A stretch of 64,000 bases of DNA from Dyella sedimenti (GCF_022760995.1 NZ_JAKWJO010000002.1:310001-374000); one strand, 5' to 3'. Shown: positions 36,146-44,976, counted from the first letter of the stretch. The notes: generated by a model not told the origin, from the letters alone. A program made the numbers and translations.

Positions 36146-36733
36146 TCAGGCGGCAGCGCCGTCGTCCCACGCGCGTGAGGCCAGGCGACGCACATGCTCG
36201 CGCACATCGGCGGGCCATGCATCCGTCAGTTGCGCGAAGCGGGAGCGCTCGCTGCGCCAGAAGGCGCGCGCGGCCTCCTCGTAGCCGGGCAGGTCGCCGG
36301 CCATGGCCAGCATGAAACGGTCGAGCGCCTCGCTGGCCACGCGCAGGCGGTCGCGCGTGCCGCTTTGCCGGCGCGCTTCCTCCACCAGCCGGCGCAGTGT
36401 GGCGGAGGCGCCGCCTGGCTGGGCGGCCAGCCAGTCCCAGTGGCGGGGCAGCAGGGTCACCTCGCGCGCCACCACGCCCAGTTTCGGACGGCCGGGCCCG
36501 CGTGGCGGCGTCCCGCCGGTGGGAAACACCAGCCGCGCCACCACCTCGGCCTCGGTGCCACGCAGGTCCACCTCCAGCGGCCGCCCGCTTTCGTCGTCGA
36601 AGACCAGCACCGGCCCCTGAGCCCCCTGGTCCAGCGCCCGCTTGGCGGCGAGCGCCACCTGGGCCAGGCTGCCGGAACCGATCCGGCGGTGGCCGTCAAA
36701 GGCGGTGCAAGTTGGAGTCTGCGTGGCATCCAT
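36146..36733 (-). CDS. DUF2239 family protein
   Basis: A 195-residue soluble protein matching DUF2239: CTAFDGHRRIGSGSLAQVA near the N-terminus, VFDDESGRPLEVDLRG, then GRPKLGVVAREVTLLPRHW (about 80-98), which is a conserved block. The C-terminal half is helical (RDRLRVASEALDRFMLAMAG, WPADVREHVRRLA). Function unknown. The gene is divergent from the bestrophin gene by 124 bp. Confidence 0.85.
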   Translation of the reverse strand: MDATQTPTCTAFDGHRRIGSGSLAQVALAAKRALDQGAQGPVLVFDDESGRPLEVDLRGTEAEVVARLVFPTGGTPPRGPGRPKLGVVAREVTLLPRHWDWLAAQPGGASATLRRLVEEARRQSGTRDRLRVASEALDRFMLAMAGDLPGYEEAARAFWRSERSRFAQLTDAWPADVREHVRRLASRAWDDGAAA

Positions 36734-36857
36734 CGATTTACCCGGACGAAATTTGGCATGATATTGCCCGGGTCAAATGTGGCCGTCAAGCCGGGCGGCG
36801 CGGCATGCGGCGGCGCGGTAAAGTGCCGCCCCTGTCTGTGATGTCCGCGAGCCGTCC

Positions 36858-37778
36858 ATGATCATCCCCCCGTCGCACCGCCCCCTGCGGCTGATGCTGT
36901 TCACCATGCGCGGCTCGATCGTCCCGGTGATCTGGAAGCGGGTGCTTGGCATGACCCTGCTGGCCGTGCTGGTGGTGGTGGCCGAGCGGCAGCTGCCGCA
37001 TACCGGAGTGGAGCTGGGCGCCGTGCCGCTGACCCTGATGGGGCTGACCCTGGCGATCTTCCTGGGCTTCCGCAACAGCGTGGCCTACGAGCGCTTCTGG
37101 GAAGCGCGCACGCTGTGGGGCGAGCTCCTGATCGTGCTGCGCAACCTGGCCCGGCAGACCCTCACGCTGGGCGACGGACTGCCGCCCGACGAACAGCGCC
37201 AGCGGCTCCATCGCCTGATCGCCTTCGCGCACGCCCTGCGCCACCAGTTGCGCGGCTCCGCCCCCGGGCCGGACCTGGCAGCCTGGCTGCCGCCGGCCGA
37301 GGCCGCCGCGCTGGCCGGCACGCGCCAACCGTCCAATCTGCTGCTGGGCCGCATCGGCGAGAGCTATGCCCAGCTACGCCGCGAGGGCCGGCTCGATCCC
37401 ATCCTGCTGGCCAGCATCGACGCGCAGCTCACGCGCATGTCCTACGTGCTGGGCGGCTGCGAACGCATCCAGGGGACGCCCATCCCGTTCGCCTACCTGC
37501 TGCTGCTGCATCGCACGGTCTACGTCTATTGTCTGCTGCTGCCGTTCTGCCTGGTGGGCAGCGTGGGCTGGGTGACCCCGCTGATGGTCGGCGTGCTGTC
37601 CTACACCTTCTTCGGCCTGGACGCGCTGGGCGACCAGATCGAGAACCCGTTCGACCCCCTGCCCAACGACCTGCCGCTGGACGCGATGTGCCGTACCATC
37701 GAGATCAGCCTGGGCGAGCTGCTGGGCGAGCGCGCGCTGCCCGAGCCGCTGCAGCCGGTCGATGGCGTGCTCATGTGA
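36858..37778 (+). CDS. Bestrophin family channel (UPF0187/YneE-like)
   Basis: A 306-residue membrane protein. The segment TLMGLTLAIFLGFRNSVAYERFWEAR (split: residues about 56-81) contains the bacterial bestrophin signature GFRN.AY.RFWEAR. IPFAYLLLLHRTVYVYCLLL and PFDPLPNDLPLDAMCRTIE near the C-terminus are also typical. Bacterial homologues such as the Klebsiella protein form pentameric ion channels selective for cations. Physiological role unknown. Confidence 0.92.
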   Translation: MIIPPSHRPLRLMLFTMRGSIVPVIWKRVLGMTLLAVLVVVAERQLPHTGVELGAVPLTLMGLTLAIFLGFRNSVAYERFWEARTLWGELLIVLRNLARQTLTLGDGLPPDEQRQRLHRLIAFAHALRHQLRGSAPGPDLAAWLPPAEAAALAGTRQPSNLLLGRIGESYAQLRREGRLDPILLASIDAQLTRMSYVLGGCERIQGTPIPFAYLLLLHRTVYVYCLLLPFCLVGSVGWVTPLMVGVLSYTFFGLDALGDQIENPFDPLPNDLPLDAMCRTIEISLGELLGERALPEPLQPVDGVLM

Positions 37779-37976
37779 CTCATCCTATCCAGCTTTTCGA
37801 CTAGGATTTCGCGGCCGCCGGGGTATCTCACGGCGGGAGGAACGCCTGGGCCTGGGTTGCCGGCGACGCAACGCAGTGTTGCGTGGAATCGACCTATTTC
37901 CAGTATCGATCGGTCCAGCAAGTTACTAAACTATGCAGTGCACGAATCTTCCATCCCCCTTCCCGAGAAGAAGCAC

Positions 37977-38492
37977 ATGCGACTCCCCCTCCTTCGCAGC
38001 GCCGTTGTACTTGCCCTGACGGGCCTCTCCGCCACGGCCCTGGCCGATACCCGCATCGAGATCGAAGGCGGCCGCAGTTGGACCGACAGCTACGGCACCA
38101 ACACCGCCTGGATCGAGACCGTCTTCAAGAACTACCAGATCGGCAACAGCCGCTTCACCCTGGCCCCGGACGTGTCCCTGGGCTTCTTCAATGGCCGCAA
38201 CGTGACGCGCTATGGCAACAAGGACAGCGCCGACGTATGGCTGCTCGCCGGCGGCGTCCGCTTCCACTACGGCGCGCCGGGCGACTGGTACCACCACCTG
38301 TTCTGGACCACCCAGGTGGCCGCGCAGGCCGGTCGCACGCTGGCGCTGAGCAGCGGCGGCGAATTCGTCAACTCGATCGGCTGGCAGGCCGACCGCTGGA
38401 GCTTCCAGGTGCGCCATGCCTCCAATGCGGGCATCAAGGGCTCCAACCGCGGCGAGACGATGGCCTTGGTGGGCCTGGCCTTCAATCTCTAG
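37977..38492 (+). CDS. pagL: PagL-like lipid A 3-O-deacylase
   Basis: A 171-residue outer-membrane protein with a signal peptide ending at ALA (residue 23), then an eight-strand barrel pattern with aromatic strand ends and a terminal Phe-Asn-Leu. RHASNAGIKGSNRGE near the C-terminus matches the PagL active site: His and Ser of H-x-S-N and a Glu 13 residues after the His (14 in P. aeruginosa PagL). It should remove the 3-O acyl chain of lipid A in the outer leaflet. Upstream, an inverted repeat ACGCAAC-5-GTTGCGT (37866-37884) could be regulatory. The gene ends at a strong terminator. Confidence 0.85.
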   Translation: MRLPLLRSAVVLALTGLSATALADTRIEIEGGRSWTDSYGTNTAWIETVFKNYQIGNSRFTLAPDVSLGFFNGRNVTRYGNKDSADVWLLAGGVRFHYGAPGDWYHHLFWTTQVAAQAGRTLALSSGGEFVNSIGWQADRWSFQVRHASNAGIKGSNRGETMALVGLAFNL

Positions 38493-38510
38493 GCGTCGCC
38501 AGCTCCACGA

Positions 38511-38544
38511 ACGACAACGGCCCCGCGAGGGGCCGTTGTCGTTT
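38511..38544. terminator. Bidirectional intrinsic terminator
   Basis: A perfect 14-bp stem, ACGACAACGGCCCC, loop GCGA, then its complement, followed by TT on the plus strand. It lies between the convergent pagL and emrB-like genes and can serve both. Confidence 0.85.
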
Positions 38545-38562
38545 GGACGTCCAAACCGGGGA

Positions 38563-40083
38563 TCAGTGGTCGGCGCCAGGGCCCGCCTTCGCCGCGAACG
38601 GCGGCCGTGCCAGCCACACCACCACCACCAGGCTGAAGAAGATCCAGCCCAGCATGTGGAACACCTCGTTGAAGGACATCTGGAAGCCCTGCTGGGTAAT
38701 CATCTGGTCGAGCATGGCATTGCTCGCCTGCCCGCTGATGCCCACCGCCTGCAGCGCCGCCTGGGGCGAGCTGTCGTAGGGCGTGATGTGTTCGGACAGG
38801 TGCGCGTGGTGCACGATCGCGCGGTGGTCCCACAGGAAGGTGGTGAGCGAGGCCGAGAAGCTCGCCCCCAGCGTGCGCAGGAAGGTTGCCAGGCCGCCGC
38901 CCGCGGCGATCTCGCTGGGCAGCAGGTCCGACAGCAGGATGGTGGTCACCGGCATGAAGAACAGCGCCACGCCCAGGCCCTGCAGCAGTTGCACGCCGGC
39001 CACGTGCCAGAAATCGATCTCCAGGAAGAAGTTCGCGCGCATGAAGCAGGTGGCGCCCATCACCAGGAACGCGCACGAGGCCAGCAGGCGCATGTCGGTG
39101 CGCGCGGCGTACTTGCCCACGATGAAGGTCAGCATCACCGGCAGGATGCCCAGCGGCGCCGCCGCGAAACCGGCCCAGGTGGAGGTGTAGCCCAGGTTGC
39201 GCTGCAGCCACTGCGGCACCAGCAGGCCGATGGCGAAGAACGCCGCGTAGGCCAGCACCAGCGCGATGGTGCCGGTGCGGAAGTTGTGGTGGCGCAGCAG
39301 CTTGAGATCCACGATGGGATGCTCGTCGGTCAGCTCCCAGATCAGGAACACCGCCAGCGCGACGGCCGAGACGATGCTGGTGACCACGATGAACTGCGAG
39401 TTGAACCAGTCCTCGTCGTTGCCCTTGTCCAGCACGATCTGCAGCGCGCCCACGCCGACGATCAGCGTAACCAGGCCCACGTAGTCGATCTTCGGCCGCG
39501 TGGTGGTATCCACGCGCAGGCGCATCTGGTTGGCCACCACGCTGCTGGCGAAGATGCCGATCGGCACGTTGATGAAGAAGATCCACGGCCAGGAATAGTT
39601 GTCGGTGATCCAGCCGCCCAGGATGGGGCCGGCGATCGGCGCCACCACCGTCACCATCGCCAGCAACGCCAAGGCCATGCCGCGCTTGGCCGGCGGGTAG
39701 ATGGAGATCAGCAGGCTCTGCGTGACCGGATACATCGGCCCGGCCACCGCGCCCTGGATCGCGCGGAACAGGATCAGCATCGGCATGCTTTGCGCGATGC
39801 CGCACAGGAACGAGGCGATCGAGAACAGCAGGGTCGACCAGATGAACAGCTTTACCTCGCCGAAGCGGCGGGTGAGGAAGCCGGTCAGCGGCAGCGAGAT
39901 CGCCATGCTCACCGCGAAGGAGGTGATGACCCAGGTGCTCTGGTTCACGCTCACGCCGAGGTTGCCGGCGATGGTCGGCAGCGACACGTTGGCGATGGTG
40001 GTGTCGAGCACCTGCATGAAGGTCGCCAGCGAGAGGCCGACGGTGGTCAGCGCCAGGTTGGGTGGACGGAATTCACTGCTCAT
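38563..40083 (-). CDS. emrB: DHA2 family MFS multidrug transporter (EmrB-like)
   Basis: A 506-residue, 14-helix transporter. FMQVLDTTIANVSLPTIAG is the DHA2 motif in TM1, GWRW-like and GPILGGWITDNYSWPWIFFI in TM5 is the antiporter motif C region. The C-terminus has a long loop with HAHLSEHITPYDSSPQ before the last helix, as in EmrB. It exports hydrophobic drugs with the adaptor encoded upstream. It is the last gene of the marR-OMF-emrA-emrB unit, separated from emrA by 237 bp that include a repeat pair. Confidence 0.94.
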   Translation of the reverse strand: MSSEFRPPNLALTTVGLSLATFMQVLDTTIANVSLPTIAGNLGVSVNQSTWVITSFAVSMAISLPLTGFLTRRFGEVKLFIWSTLLFSIASFLCGIAQSMPMLILFRAIQGAVAGPMYPVTQSLLISIYPPAKRGMALALLAMVTVVAPIAGPILGGWITDNYSWPWIFFINVPIGIFASSVVANQMRLRVDTTTRPKIDYVGLVTLIVGVGALQIVLDKGNDEDWFNSQFIVVTSIVSAVALAVFLIWELTDEHPIVDLKLLRHHNFRTGTIALVLAYAAFFAIGLLVPQWLQRNLGYTSTWAGFAAAPLGILPVMLTFIVGKYAARTDMRLLASCAFLVMGATCFMRANFFLEIDFWHVAGVQLLQGLGVALFFMPVTTILLSDLLPSEIAAGGGLATFLRTLGASFSASLTTFLWDHRAIVHHAHLSEHITPYDSSPQAALQAVGISGQASNAMLDQMITQQGFQMSFNEVFHMLGWIFFSLVVVVWLARPPFAAKAGPGADH

Positions 40084-40146
40084 CGCGCGGATTACCTGGG
40101 GAATAGGGGACAGGCGCTCCGGGAGAACCCGGGGCAGCCACTTGCT

Positions 40147-40274
40147 CGTCATTCCGGCGCAGGCCGGAATCCAGTGCCTCGGTCAGCGGTCGTCGCGAAA
40201 CTCGCCACGCCAGCGTCCATACGGCAAAAACCCAATCTTGCCGATACCGGATTCCGGCCTGCGCCGGAATGACG
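40147..40274. repeat. Inverted repeat pair between emrA and emrB
   Basis: A 24-bp arm (CGTCATTCCGGCGCAGGCCG then GAAT) at 40147-40170 is repeated in perfect inverted form at 40251-40274. Each arm is itself palindromic (ATTCCGGC-4-GCCGGAAT). The type is a common dispersed palindrome in proteobacteria (general knowledge). Confidence 0.85.
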
Positions 40275-40320
40275 CTTCGGGATAGGCTTGAAGGCACGCC
40301 TCTACGCCTATCGCTTGCCG

Positions 40321-41520
40321 CTATTGCTTATCGTGACCTTCCCCCGCCATATTGGCGTGGATGATCTCGGCGATCAGGCCATCGGCCTTGGCCAGCTGTT
40401 CGTCGTAGACATCGGTCTTGAACGCCGGCTGCGCGGGCGCCTGCCTGGCCAGCAGCGGGCCGCTCTGGTCGTGCAGGTTCACCTCCACCTTGGTCGACAG
40501 GCCGATGCGCAACGGGTGTTCCTCCAGCTGCTTGGGATCGGTGAAGAACACGCGCACCGGCACGCGCTGCACGATCTTGATCCAGTTGCCGGTGGCGTTC
40601 TGCGCCGGCAGCAGCGAGAACGCGCTGCCCGTGCCCACGCCCAGGCTCTGCACCTTGGCCTTGTAGGTCACCGCGCCGCCGTACACGTCGGCGCGCACAT
40701 CCACCGGCTGGCCGATGCGCATGCTGGTGAGCTGGGTTTCCTTGAAGTTGGCGTCGATCCACACCTCGCGCAGCGGTACCACCGCCATCAGCGGCGTGCC
40801 CGGGGCCACGCGCTGGCCCAGCTGCACCGAGCGCTTGGCCACGTAGCCGTCCACCGGCGCCAGGATCGAGGTGCGCACGTCGTCGAGGTAGGCGGCGCGC
40901 AGCTTGGCGGCGGCCGTCTGGACGTCCGGATGCGAGGCGACCACGGTGTCGTCCACCAGCACCTTGTTGGTCTGCAACTGCTGCTGCGCGGTGGTCAGGG
41001 CGCTCTGCGCCGAGGTCAGCGCATCGAGCGCGTGCGACAGCTCCTCGGCGGAGATCGCGCCGGACTTGGCCAGGTCGCGGCGACGGTTGTAGTCGGCCTG
41101 GGCCTTGTCCACCGCCACCTTGCGCACGGCCACTTCGGCCTGCGCGCCATTGACCGTGCTGTACAGGCCGCGTACGCGGCGCACGGTGCTGGCCAGGTTG
41201 GCCTTGGCCTGCTGCAACGCGACCTCGGCATCGGCCGGATCGAGCTTCACCAGCACGTCGCCGGCATGCACCAGGTCGCCGTCGTCGGCGCCGATGGTGA
41301 CCACGGAGCCCGGCACCTGCGGGGTGATCTGCACCACGTTGCCGTTGACGTAGGCGTCGTCGGTCTCTTCGTACCAGCGGCCTTCGAGGAAGTACCACAG
41401 GCCCCAGCCGATGGCGGCGAGTACCAGGACCACCAGCAGTGCCCGCAACAGGAAGCCGCGGCGGTTCTTCGGGGGTTGGACGGCCGCGACGGCGGCCGCG
41501 TTCGGGGTTGGGCTAGACAT
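40321..41520 (-). CDS. emrA: EmrA/HlyD-type membrane fusion protein
   Basis: A 399-residue adaptor. One N-terminal helix (about 23-44, LLRALLVVLVLAAIGWGLWY) anchors it; ETDDAYVNGNVVQITPQVPG opens the barrel-sandwich domain, which closes at ILAPVDGYVAKRSVQLGQRV; a helical hairpin lies between (about 95-190). This is the EmrA/VceA layout. It connects the MFS pump to the outer membrane channel. It lies 12 bp after the OMF gene. Confidence 0.95.
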   Translation of the reverse strand: MSSPTPNAAAVAAVQPPKNRRGFLLRALLVVLVLAAIGWGLWYFLEGRWYEETDDAYVNGNVVQITPQVPGSVVTIGADDGDLVHAGDVLVKLDPADAEVALQQAKANLASTVRRVRGLYSTVNGAQAEVAVRKVAVDKAQADYNRRRDLAKSGAISAEELSHALDALTSAQSALTTAQQQLQTNKVLVDDTVVASHPDVQTAAAKLRAAYLDDVRTSILAPVDGYVAKRSVQLGQRVAPGTPLMAVVPLREVWIDANFKETQLTSMRIGQPVDVRADVYGGAVTYKAKVQSLGVGTGSAFSLLPAQNATGNWIKIVQRVPVRVFFTDPKQLEEHPLRIGLSTKVEVNLHDQSGPLLARQAPAQPAFKTDVYDEQLAKADGLIAEIIHANMAGEGHDKQ

Positions 41521-41532
41521 GAGGGATAGCCT

Positions 41533-43002
41533 TCAGAGCGTATGTTCGGAAGAAGATTGGGCGGCCACGCTGGCCACGTCCCCCTGCGGGCGGAAACCGC
41601 CGCCGAGGGCCTGGATCAATTGCACCGACAGGTCGACCTGCTGGGTCTTGAGCGCGGCCAAGCGCTGCTGCGCGGCCAGCAATTGCTGGCGCACGATCAG
41701 CGCCTCCAGGTAGCTGCCCACGCCGGCCTTGTAGCGCTGCTCGGACAGCTGCCATGCCTGGGTGGCGGCATCGACCGCGCGCTGCTGCGCGGCGACCTGC
41801 TCCTGCGCGGACTGCACGGCGTCGTAGCCGTCGGCCACTTCGTTGACCGCGCGCACCAGCGTCTGGTTGTACTGCGCCACCGCCTGGTCGTACTGGGCGT
41901 CGCGGCCGGCGAGATTGGAGCGCAGGCGGCCGCCGTCGAACAGCGGCAGGCTGATCGAGGGGCCGAAGGTGTAGAAGCGCGCCGGCAGCTGCAGCGGGTT
42001 GATGCCGCCGAAGGCCGCCACGCCGGCCATCGCGCTGATGCTGACGTTGGGCATGAACTGGGTCTTGGCGACCTTGATCTCCTTGCCCGCCGCCTCGACC
42101 TGCCAACGCGCGGCGACCAGGTCGGCGCGGTGGCCCATCAGCTCGACCGGCAGGTCGCCGGGCACCGCCAGCGCGGCCGGCTCCAGCATCTGCGGACGGG
42201 TGATGTCCAAGCCGCGGTCCGGCCCCTTGCCCAACAGCACCGACAGCGAGGAGCGCGCCGCGTCGATGGCGCGGTTGGCGGCGGCCAGCTCCTGGTCGGC
42301 GTTGGCCACCTCGGTATCGCTCTGCTTGAGCTGCAGCTGGTTGTCCAGGCCGGCGGTCACGCGCTGCTGGGTCAGCTGGCGCGCGGTGGCGGCGCGTTCG
42401 CGCTCGGCCTTGGCCACGTCGAGCTGGGCATAGGCGTAGGCCAGCTGCACATAGGCACGCGCCACGTTGGTGGACAGCTCGATGCGGGCAGCCTGCGCCT
42501 CTACTTCGGCGGCGCGCTGCTGGCCCACGGCGGCTTCCCACGCGGCGCGCTTGCCGCCCCACAGGTCAAGGCCCCAGCTGAAGCTGGCACGGGCATCCTT
42601 GAACGAGGTGAAGCGGCCGCCGCCCAGGTCCGACGGCGCCGCGGTCAGCGGCAGGCGCTGGCCGATCACGTTGGCGCCGGCGGTGACGCTCGGGCCGCGC
42701 TCGGCGTCGGCCGCGCCGGCCTCGGCCTGCGCCTGGCGGGCGCGGGCATCGGCCATGGCGAGGCTAGGGTTGTCCTTCAATGCCTCGGCGATCAGCGCGC
42801 CGAGCTGGGGATCGCCCAGGCCGCTCCACCAGTCCTGGGCGGGCCAGGCGGCGGGGGAGAGCGGGGCGCCGGACAGGCTGCGGCCGGCCTTCAGCGAGGA
42901 GGCGTCGGTGAGCGTGCCTTCCGGATGCAGGCCGCCGCTGGTGACGCAGCCCGCCAGCGCGAGGGAAAAGCCGGTGGCTGCCGCAAGGAGTTGCAGACGC
43001 AT
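41533..43002 (-). CDS. Outer membrane efflux lipoprotein (NodT/OprM family)
   Basis: A 489-residue channel protein. The leader MRLQLLAAATGFSLALAGC ends in a lipobox at Cys19. Two outer-membrane-factor repeats are visible, each with long amphipathic helices (ADARARQAQAEAGAADAERG and YDQAVAQYNQTLVRAVNEVA) and the beta-segment SISLPLFDGGRLRSNL in the second. It is the exit duct for the EmrAB-type pump encoded just downstream. It lies 26 bp after marR, so expression is probably shared. Confidence 0.95.
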   Translation of the reverse strand: MRLQLLAAATGFSLALAGCVTSGGLHPEGTLTDASSLKAGRSLSGAPLSPAAWPAQDWWSGLGDPQLGALIAEALKDNPSLAMADARARQAQAEAGAADAERGPSVTAGANVIGQRLPLTAAPSDLGGGRFTSFKDARASFSWGLDLWGGKRAAWEAAVGQQRAAEVEAQAARIELSTNVARAYVQLAYAYAQLDVAKAERERAATARQLTQQRVTAGLDNQLQLKQSDTEVANADQELAAANRAIDAARSSLSVLLGKGPDRGLDITRPQMLEPAALAVPGDLPVELMGHRADLVAARWQVEAAGKEIKVAKTQFMPNVSISAMAGVAAFGGINPLQLPARFYTFGPSISLPLFDGGRLRSNLAGRDAQYDQAVAQYNQTLVRAVNEVADGYDAVQSAQEQVAAQQRAVDAATQAWQLSEQRYKAGVGSYLEALIVRQQLLAAQQRLAALKTQQVDLSVQLIQALGGGFRPQGDVASVAAQSSSEHTL

Positions 43003-43028
43003 GGTCTTGGCTTCCAGGAGTGAAACGG

Positions 43029-43478
43029 TTAGGTCTTGTCGCGGAGCGCGTGCAGCACGCGTTCCAGGTAGTCGTGCAGCTGCGCCCGTTCGGTGGTGTC
43101 CAGCGCCACCTGGGCCGCCTCGAGCACGCGGTCGTTGCAAGGCGTCATCTGCCGCCACAGCGCATCCCCTTCCTGGGTCAGCGCGATGCGCAGGGCACGC
43201 CGGTCCTGCTCATGCGGCTGCCGGCGCAACAACCCGCGGCCTTCCAGCTGGTCGAGCTGGCGGGTCATCGCGCCGCCGTCCAGCTCCACCGCGCGGGCCA
43301 GCTCGCTGGCCGACATCGGTCCCAGCATGGCCAGCCGCTTGAGGATCAGGAATTGGGTGAAGCGCAGGTCCACACCGGAGGCGGCCAGTTCGGTCTCCAT
43401 GGCGCGCACCAGTTCGGTGCGGACCAGGCCGATCAGCACGCCAAGGCTCTCGGTCGATGAGGGGGGGGGAAGGCTCAT
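43029..43478 (-). CDS. MarR family regulator of the efflux operon
   Basis: A 149-residue MarR protein. The winged helix covers about 30-105: RFTQFLILKRLAMLGPMSAS, then ELARAVELDGGAMTRQLDQL (recognition helix) and the wing RRQPHEQDRRALRIALT with the D-R pair typical of the family. These dimeric repressors release DNA when bound by phenolic or drug-like ligands. It is the first gene of an operon with an outer membrane factor, emrA and emrB, and a 36-bp palindrome lies 19 bp before its start codon, so autorepression of the operon is likely. Confidence 0.93.
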   Translation of the reverse strand: MSLPPPSSTESLGVLIGLVRTELVRAMETELAASGVDLRFTQFLILKRLAMLGPMSASELARAVELDGGAMTRQLDQLEGRGLLRRQPHEQDRRALRIALTQEGDALWRQMTPCNDRVLEAAQVALDTTERAQLHDYLERVLHALRDKT

Positions 43479-43496
43479 GGACCGGGCATTCTATTG

Positions 43497-43532
43497 CCGG
43501 AAATATATTTGTCAAGGCAAATATGTTTCCGG
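43497..43532. promoter_or_regulatory. 36-bp palindrome, likely MarR operator
   Basis: CCGGAAATATATTTG, spacer TCAAGG, CAAATATGTTTCCGG: arms of 15 bp with one mismatch pair. It is strikingly AT-rich against the local GC level. Its place just upstream of marR fits an operator overlapping the promoter. Confidence 0.75.
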
Positions 43533-43568
43533 ATGTTTTTGTTTCGGCAAAATTCATGGGGCAACACA

Positions 43569-43814
43569 TCAGTCCCGGTTTTCCGCCAATTCGTCGGCCA
43601 GCCAAGCGCGCAGGGCCGGATGACGCAGCTCGAACAGCTCGAACATGCCCAGCGCCTTCACGGTCGGCAGCAGGGCCAGCAGCCGGGGCTCCACCGACCG
43701 CCGCACCGCCTCGGGCGTGGCGGGGTCCAGCATCTGGTGGGCATAGGCCACGAACGCTTCCAGCGGCGCGGCGGTCAGGTCGGCGCTTGGCGCCCGGACA
43801 ATAGTCGTGGACAT
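43569..43814 (-). CDS. Small hypothetical protein
   Basis: An 81-residue protein, not recognised. It starts MSTTIVRAPSADLTAAPLEA and looks helical throughout, acidic overall, with LPTVKALGMFELFELRHPAL in the C-terminal half. GGAG seven bases upstream of the ATG and strong G/C preference at third codon positions argue for a real gene. It lies 90 bp upstream of marR on the same strand, with the marR palindrome between, so it may have its own transcript. Confidence 0.55.
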   Translation of the reverse strand: MSTTIVRAPSADLTAAPLEAFVAYAHQMLDPATPEAVRRSVEPRLLALLPTVKALGMFELFELRHPALRAWLADELAENRD

Positions 43815-44042
43815 GGACAGGCTCCCTGGGGACGCCCGCGGCGTCACCGCATCGTTGGACTAGGACGTGCCTTGGCATGCGGGCGTGACATGGCCGCACC
43901 GGGATCCGGCGACGGCGGACGTCGCGCGAGGGGCATGCTCGACACCGCGGGCGGCGGCAGCGGTGGGGGACAGGCGGGCATGTTAGGCAGCCCGGGCAAA
44001 TACTGTTAGCGTTATTTGGTCAAAGTTTGTCGAGAATCAGCC

Positions 44043-44867
44043 ATGGGTCATATCACCGAGCACGATGAACTCCGGTTCCACGCCCTGATCGAGCGCACCG
44101 ACGGTCCCGCGGTGATCGCCTACTGGACCGAGGGCGAAGCCGCCAGCGAGTACGACGAGGGCACCCGCGAGTACGGCTGGCATTCGCACGCACGCGGGCA
44201 GCTGTACTGCGTGGAAAGCGGGCTGGTACACGTGCGCACGGCCCAGGGCTCCTGGCTGCTGCCGCCCCACCGCGCCGGCTGGATGCCGCCGGGCGTGGAG
44301 CACACCGTCACCCTCAGTGGCGCCATGAGCGGCTGGGGCGTGTTCGTGACGCCGCCCGAGTGCGGTTGCCTGCCCGCCGAACCCTGCGTCATCGGCGTCA
44401 CCGAGCTGATGCGCGCACTGGTGCGCCGCGCCAGCTCGTGGCTATGGGAAACCTCGCTGGACGAAAGCCAGGAGCGGATCACGGCCGTGCTGCTGGAGGA
44501 AATCTGCCAGGCGCAACAGCAGCCGCTGCACCTGCCGATGCCGATGGACCGCCGCGCCCTGCGCATCGCCGTGGCCCTGCTCGAACGCCCGCAGGACAAC
44601 CGCAGCCTGGAGGAATGGGCCGCCTGGGCCGGCCTGTCGCCGCGCAGCCTGAGCCGCCTGTTCCGCGGCGAGACCGCGCTGAGCTTCGCCCAGTGGCGCC
44701 AGCTGGCCCGCCTGACGCGGGGCCTGGAACGCCTGGCCGACGGCGAACCGGTATCGTCAGTCGCCGACGCGCTGGGCTATGCCAGCGTCAGCGCCTTCGT
44801 GGCCATGTTCCGCAAAAGCTTCGGCCGGCCGCCAGCCAAGTATTTCGCGGCGCAGACGGCAGCCTGA
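44043..44867 (+). CDS. AraC family transcriptional regulator with cupin sensor domain
   Basis: A 274-residue regulator. The N-terminal half is a cupin: GWHSHARGQLYCVESGLVHV (about 44-63) carries the His residues and HRAGWMPPGVEHTV closes the barrel. The C-terminal 100 residues hold two helix-turn-helix motifs, LEEWAAWAGLSPRSLSRLFR and VADALGYASVSAFVAMFRKS, followed by FGRPPAKYF. Proteins of this layout often control a neighbouring transporter gene; here none is adjacent on its strand. GAGA upstream supports the ATG at 44043. Confidence 0.9.
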   Translation: MGHITEHDELRFHALIERTDGPAVIAYWTEGEAASEYDEGTREYGWHSHARGQLYCVESGLVHVRTAQGSWLLPPHRAGWMPPGVEHTVTLSGAMSGWGVFVTPPECGCLPAEPCVIGVTELMRALVRRASSWLWETSLDESQERITAVLLEEICQAQQQPLHLPMPMDRRALRIAVALLERPQDNRSLEEWAAWAGLSPRSLSRLFRGETALSFAQWRQLARLTRGLERLADGEPVSSVADALGYASVSAFVAMFRKSFGRPPAKYFAAQTAA

Positions 44868-44936
44868 TGCCAGCGAAGTGAAGCGCTGAGGCGGTCGAAA
44901 CGCCTGCCGCGTCCCCCTAGCGGGAGCGCGAGAAGC

Positions 44937-44968
44937 GGCGCCCTCGCCCCCTGCGGGGCGAGGGCGCC
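44937..44968. terminator. Strong hairpin between convergent genes
   Basis: A perfect 14-bp GC stem (GGCGCCCTCGCCCC, loop CTGC). It lies between the stops of the AraC gene and the S9 peptidase gene. There is no T-run on either side, so intrinsic termination is plausible but not certain. Confidence 0.55.
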
Positions 44969-44976
44969 GGTCCACC

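Noticed and set aside
44937..44968. REP-type mobile repeat
   Set aside because: The hairpin does not match the GTAGGAGCGCACCC family; it is better read as a transcription barrier between convergent genes.
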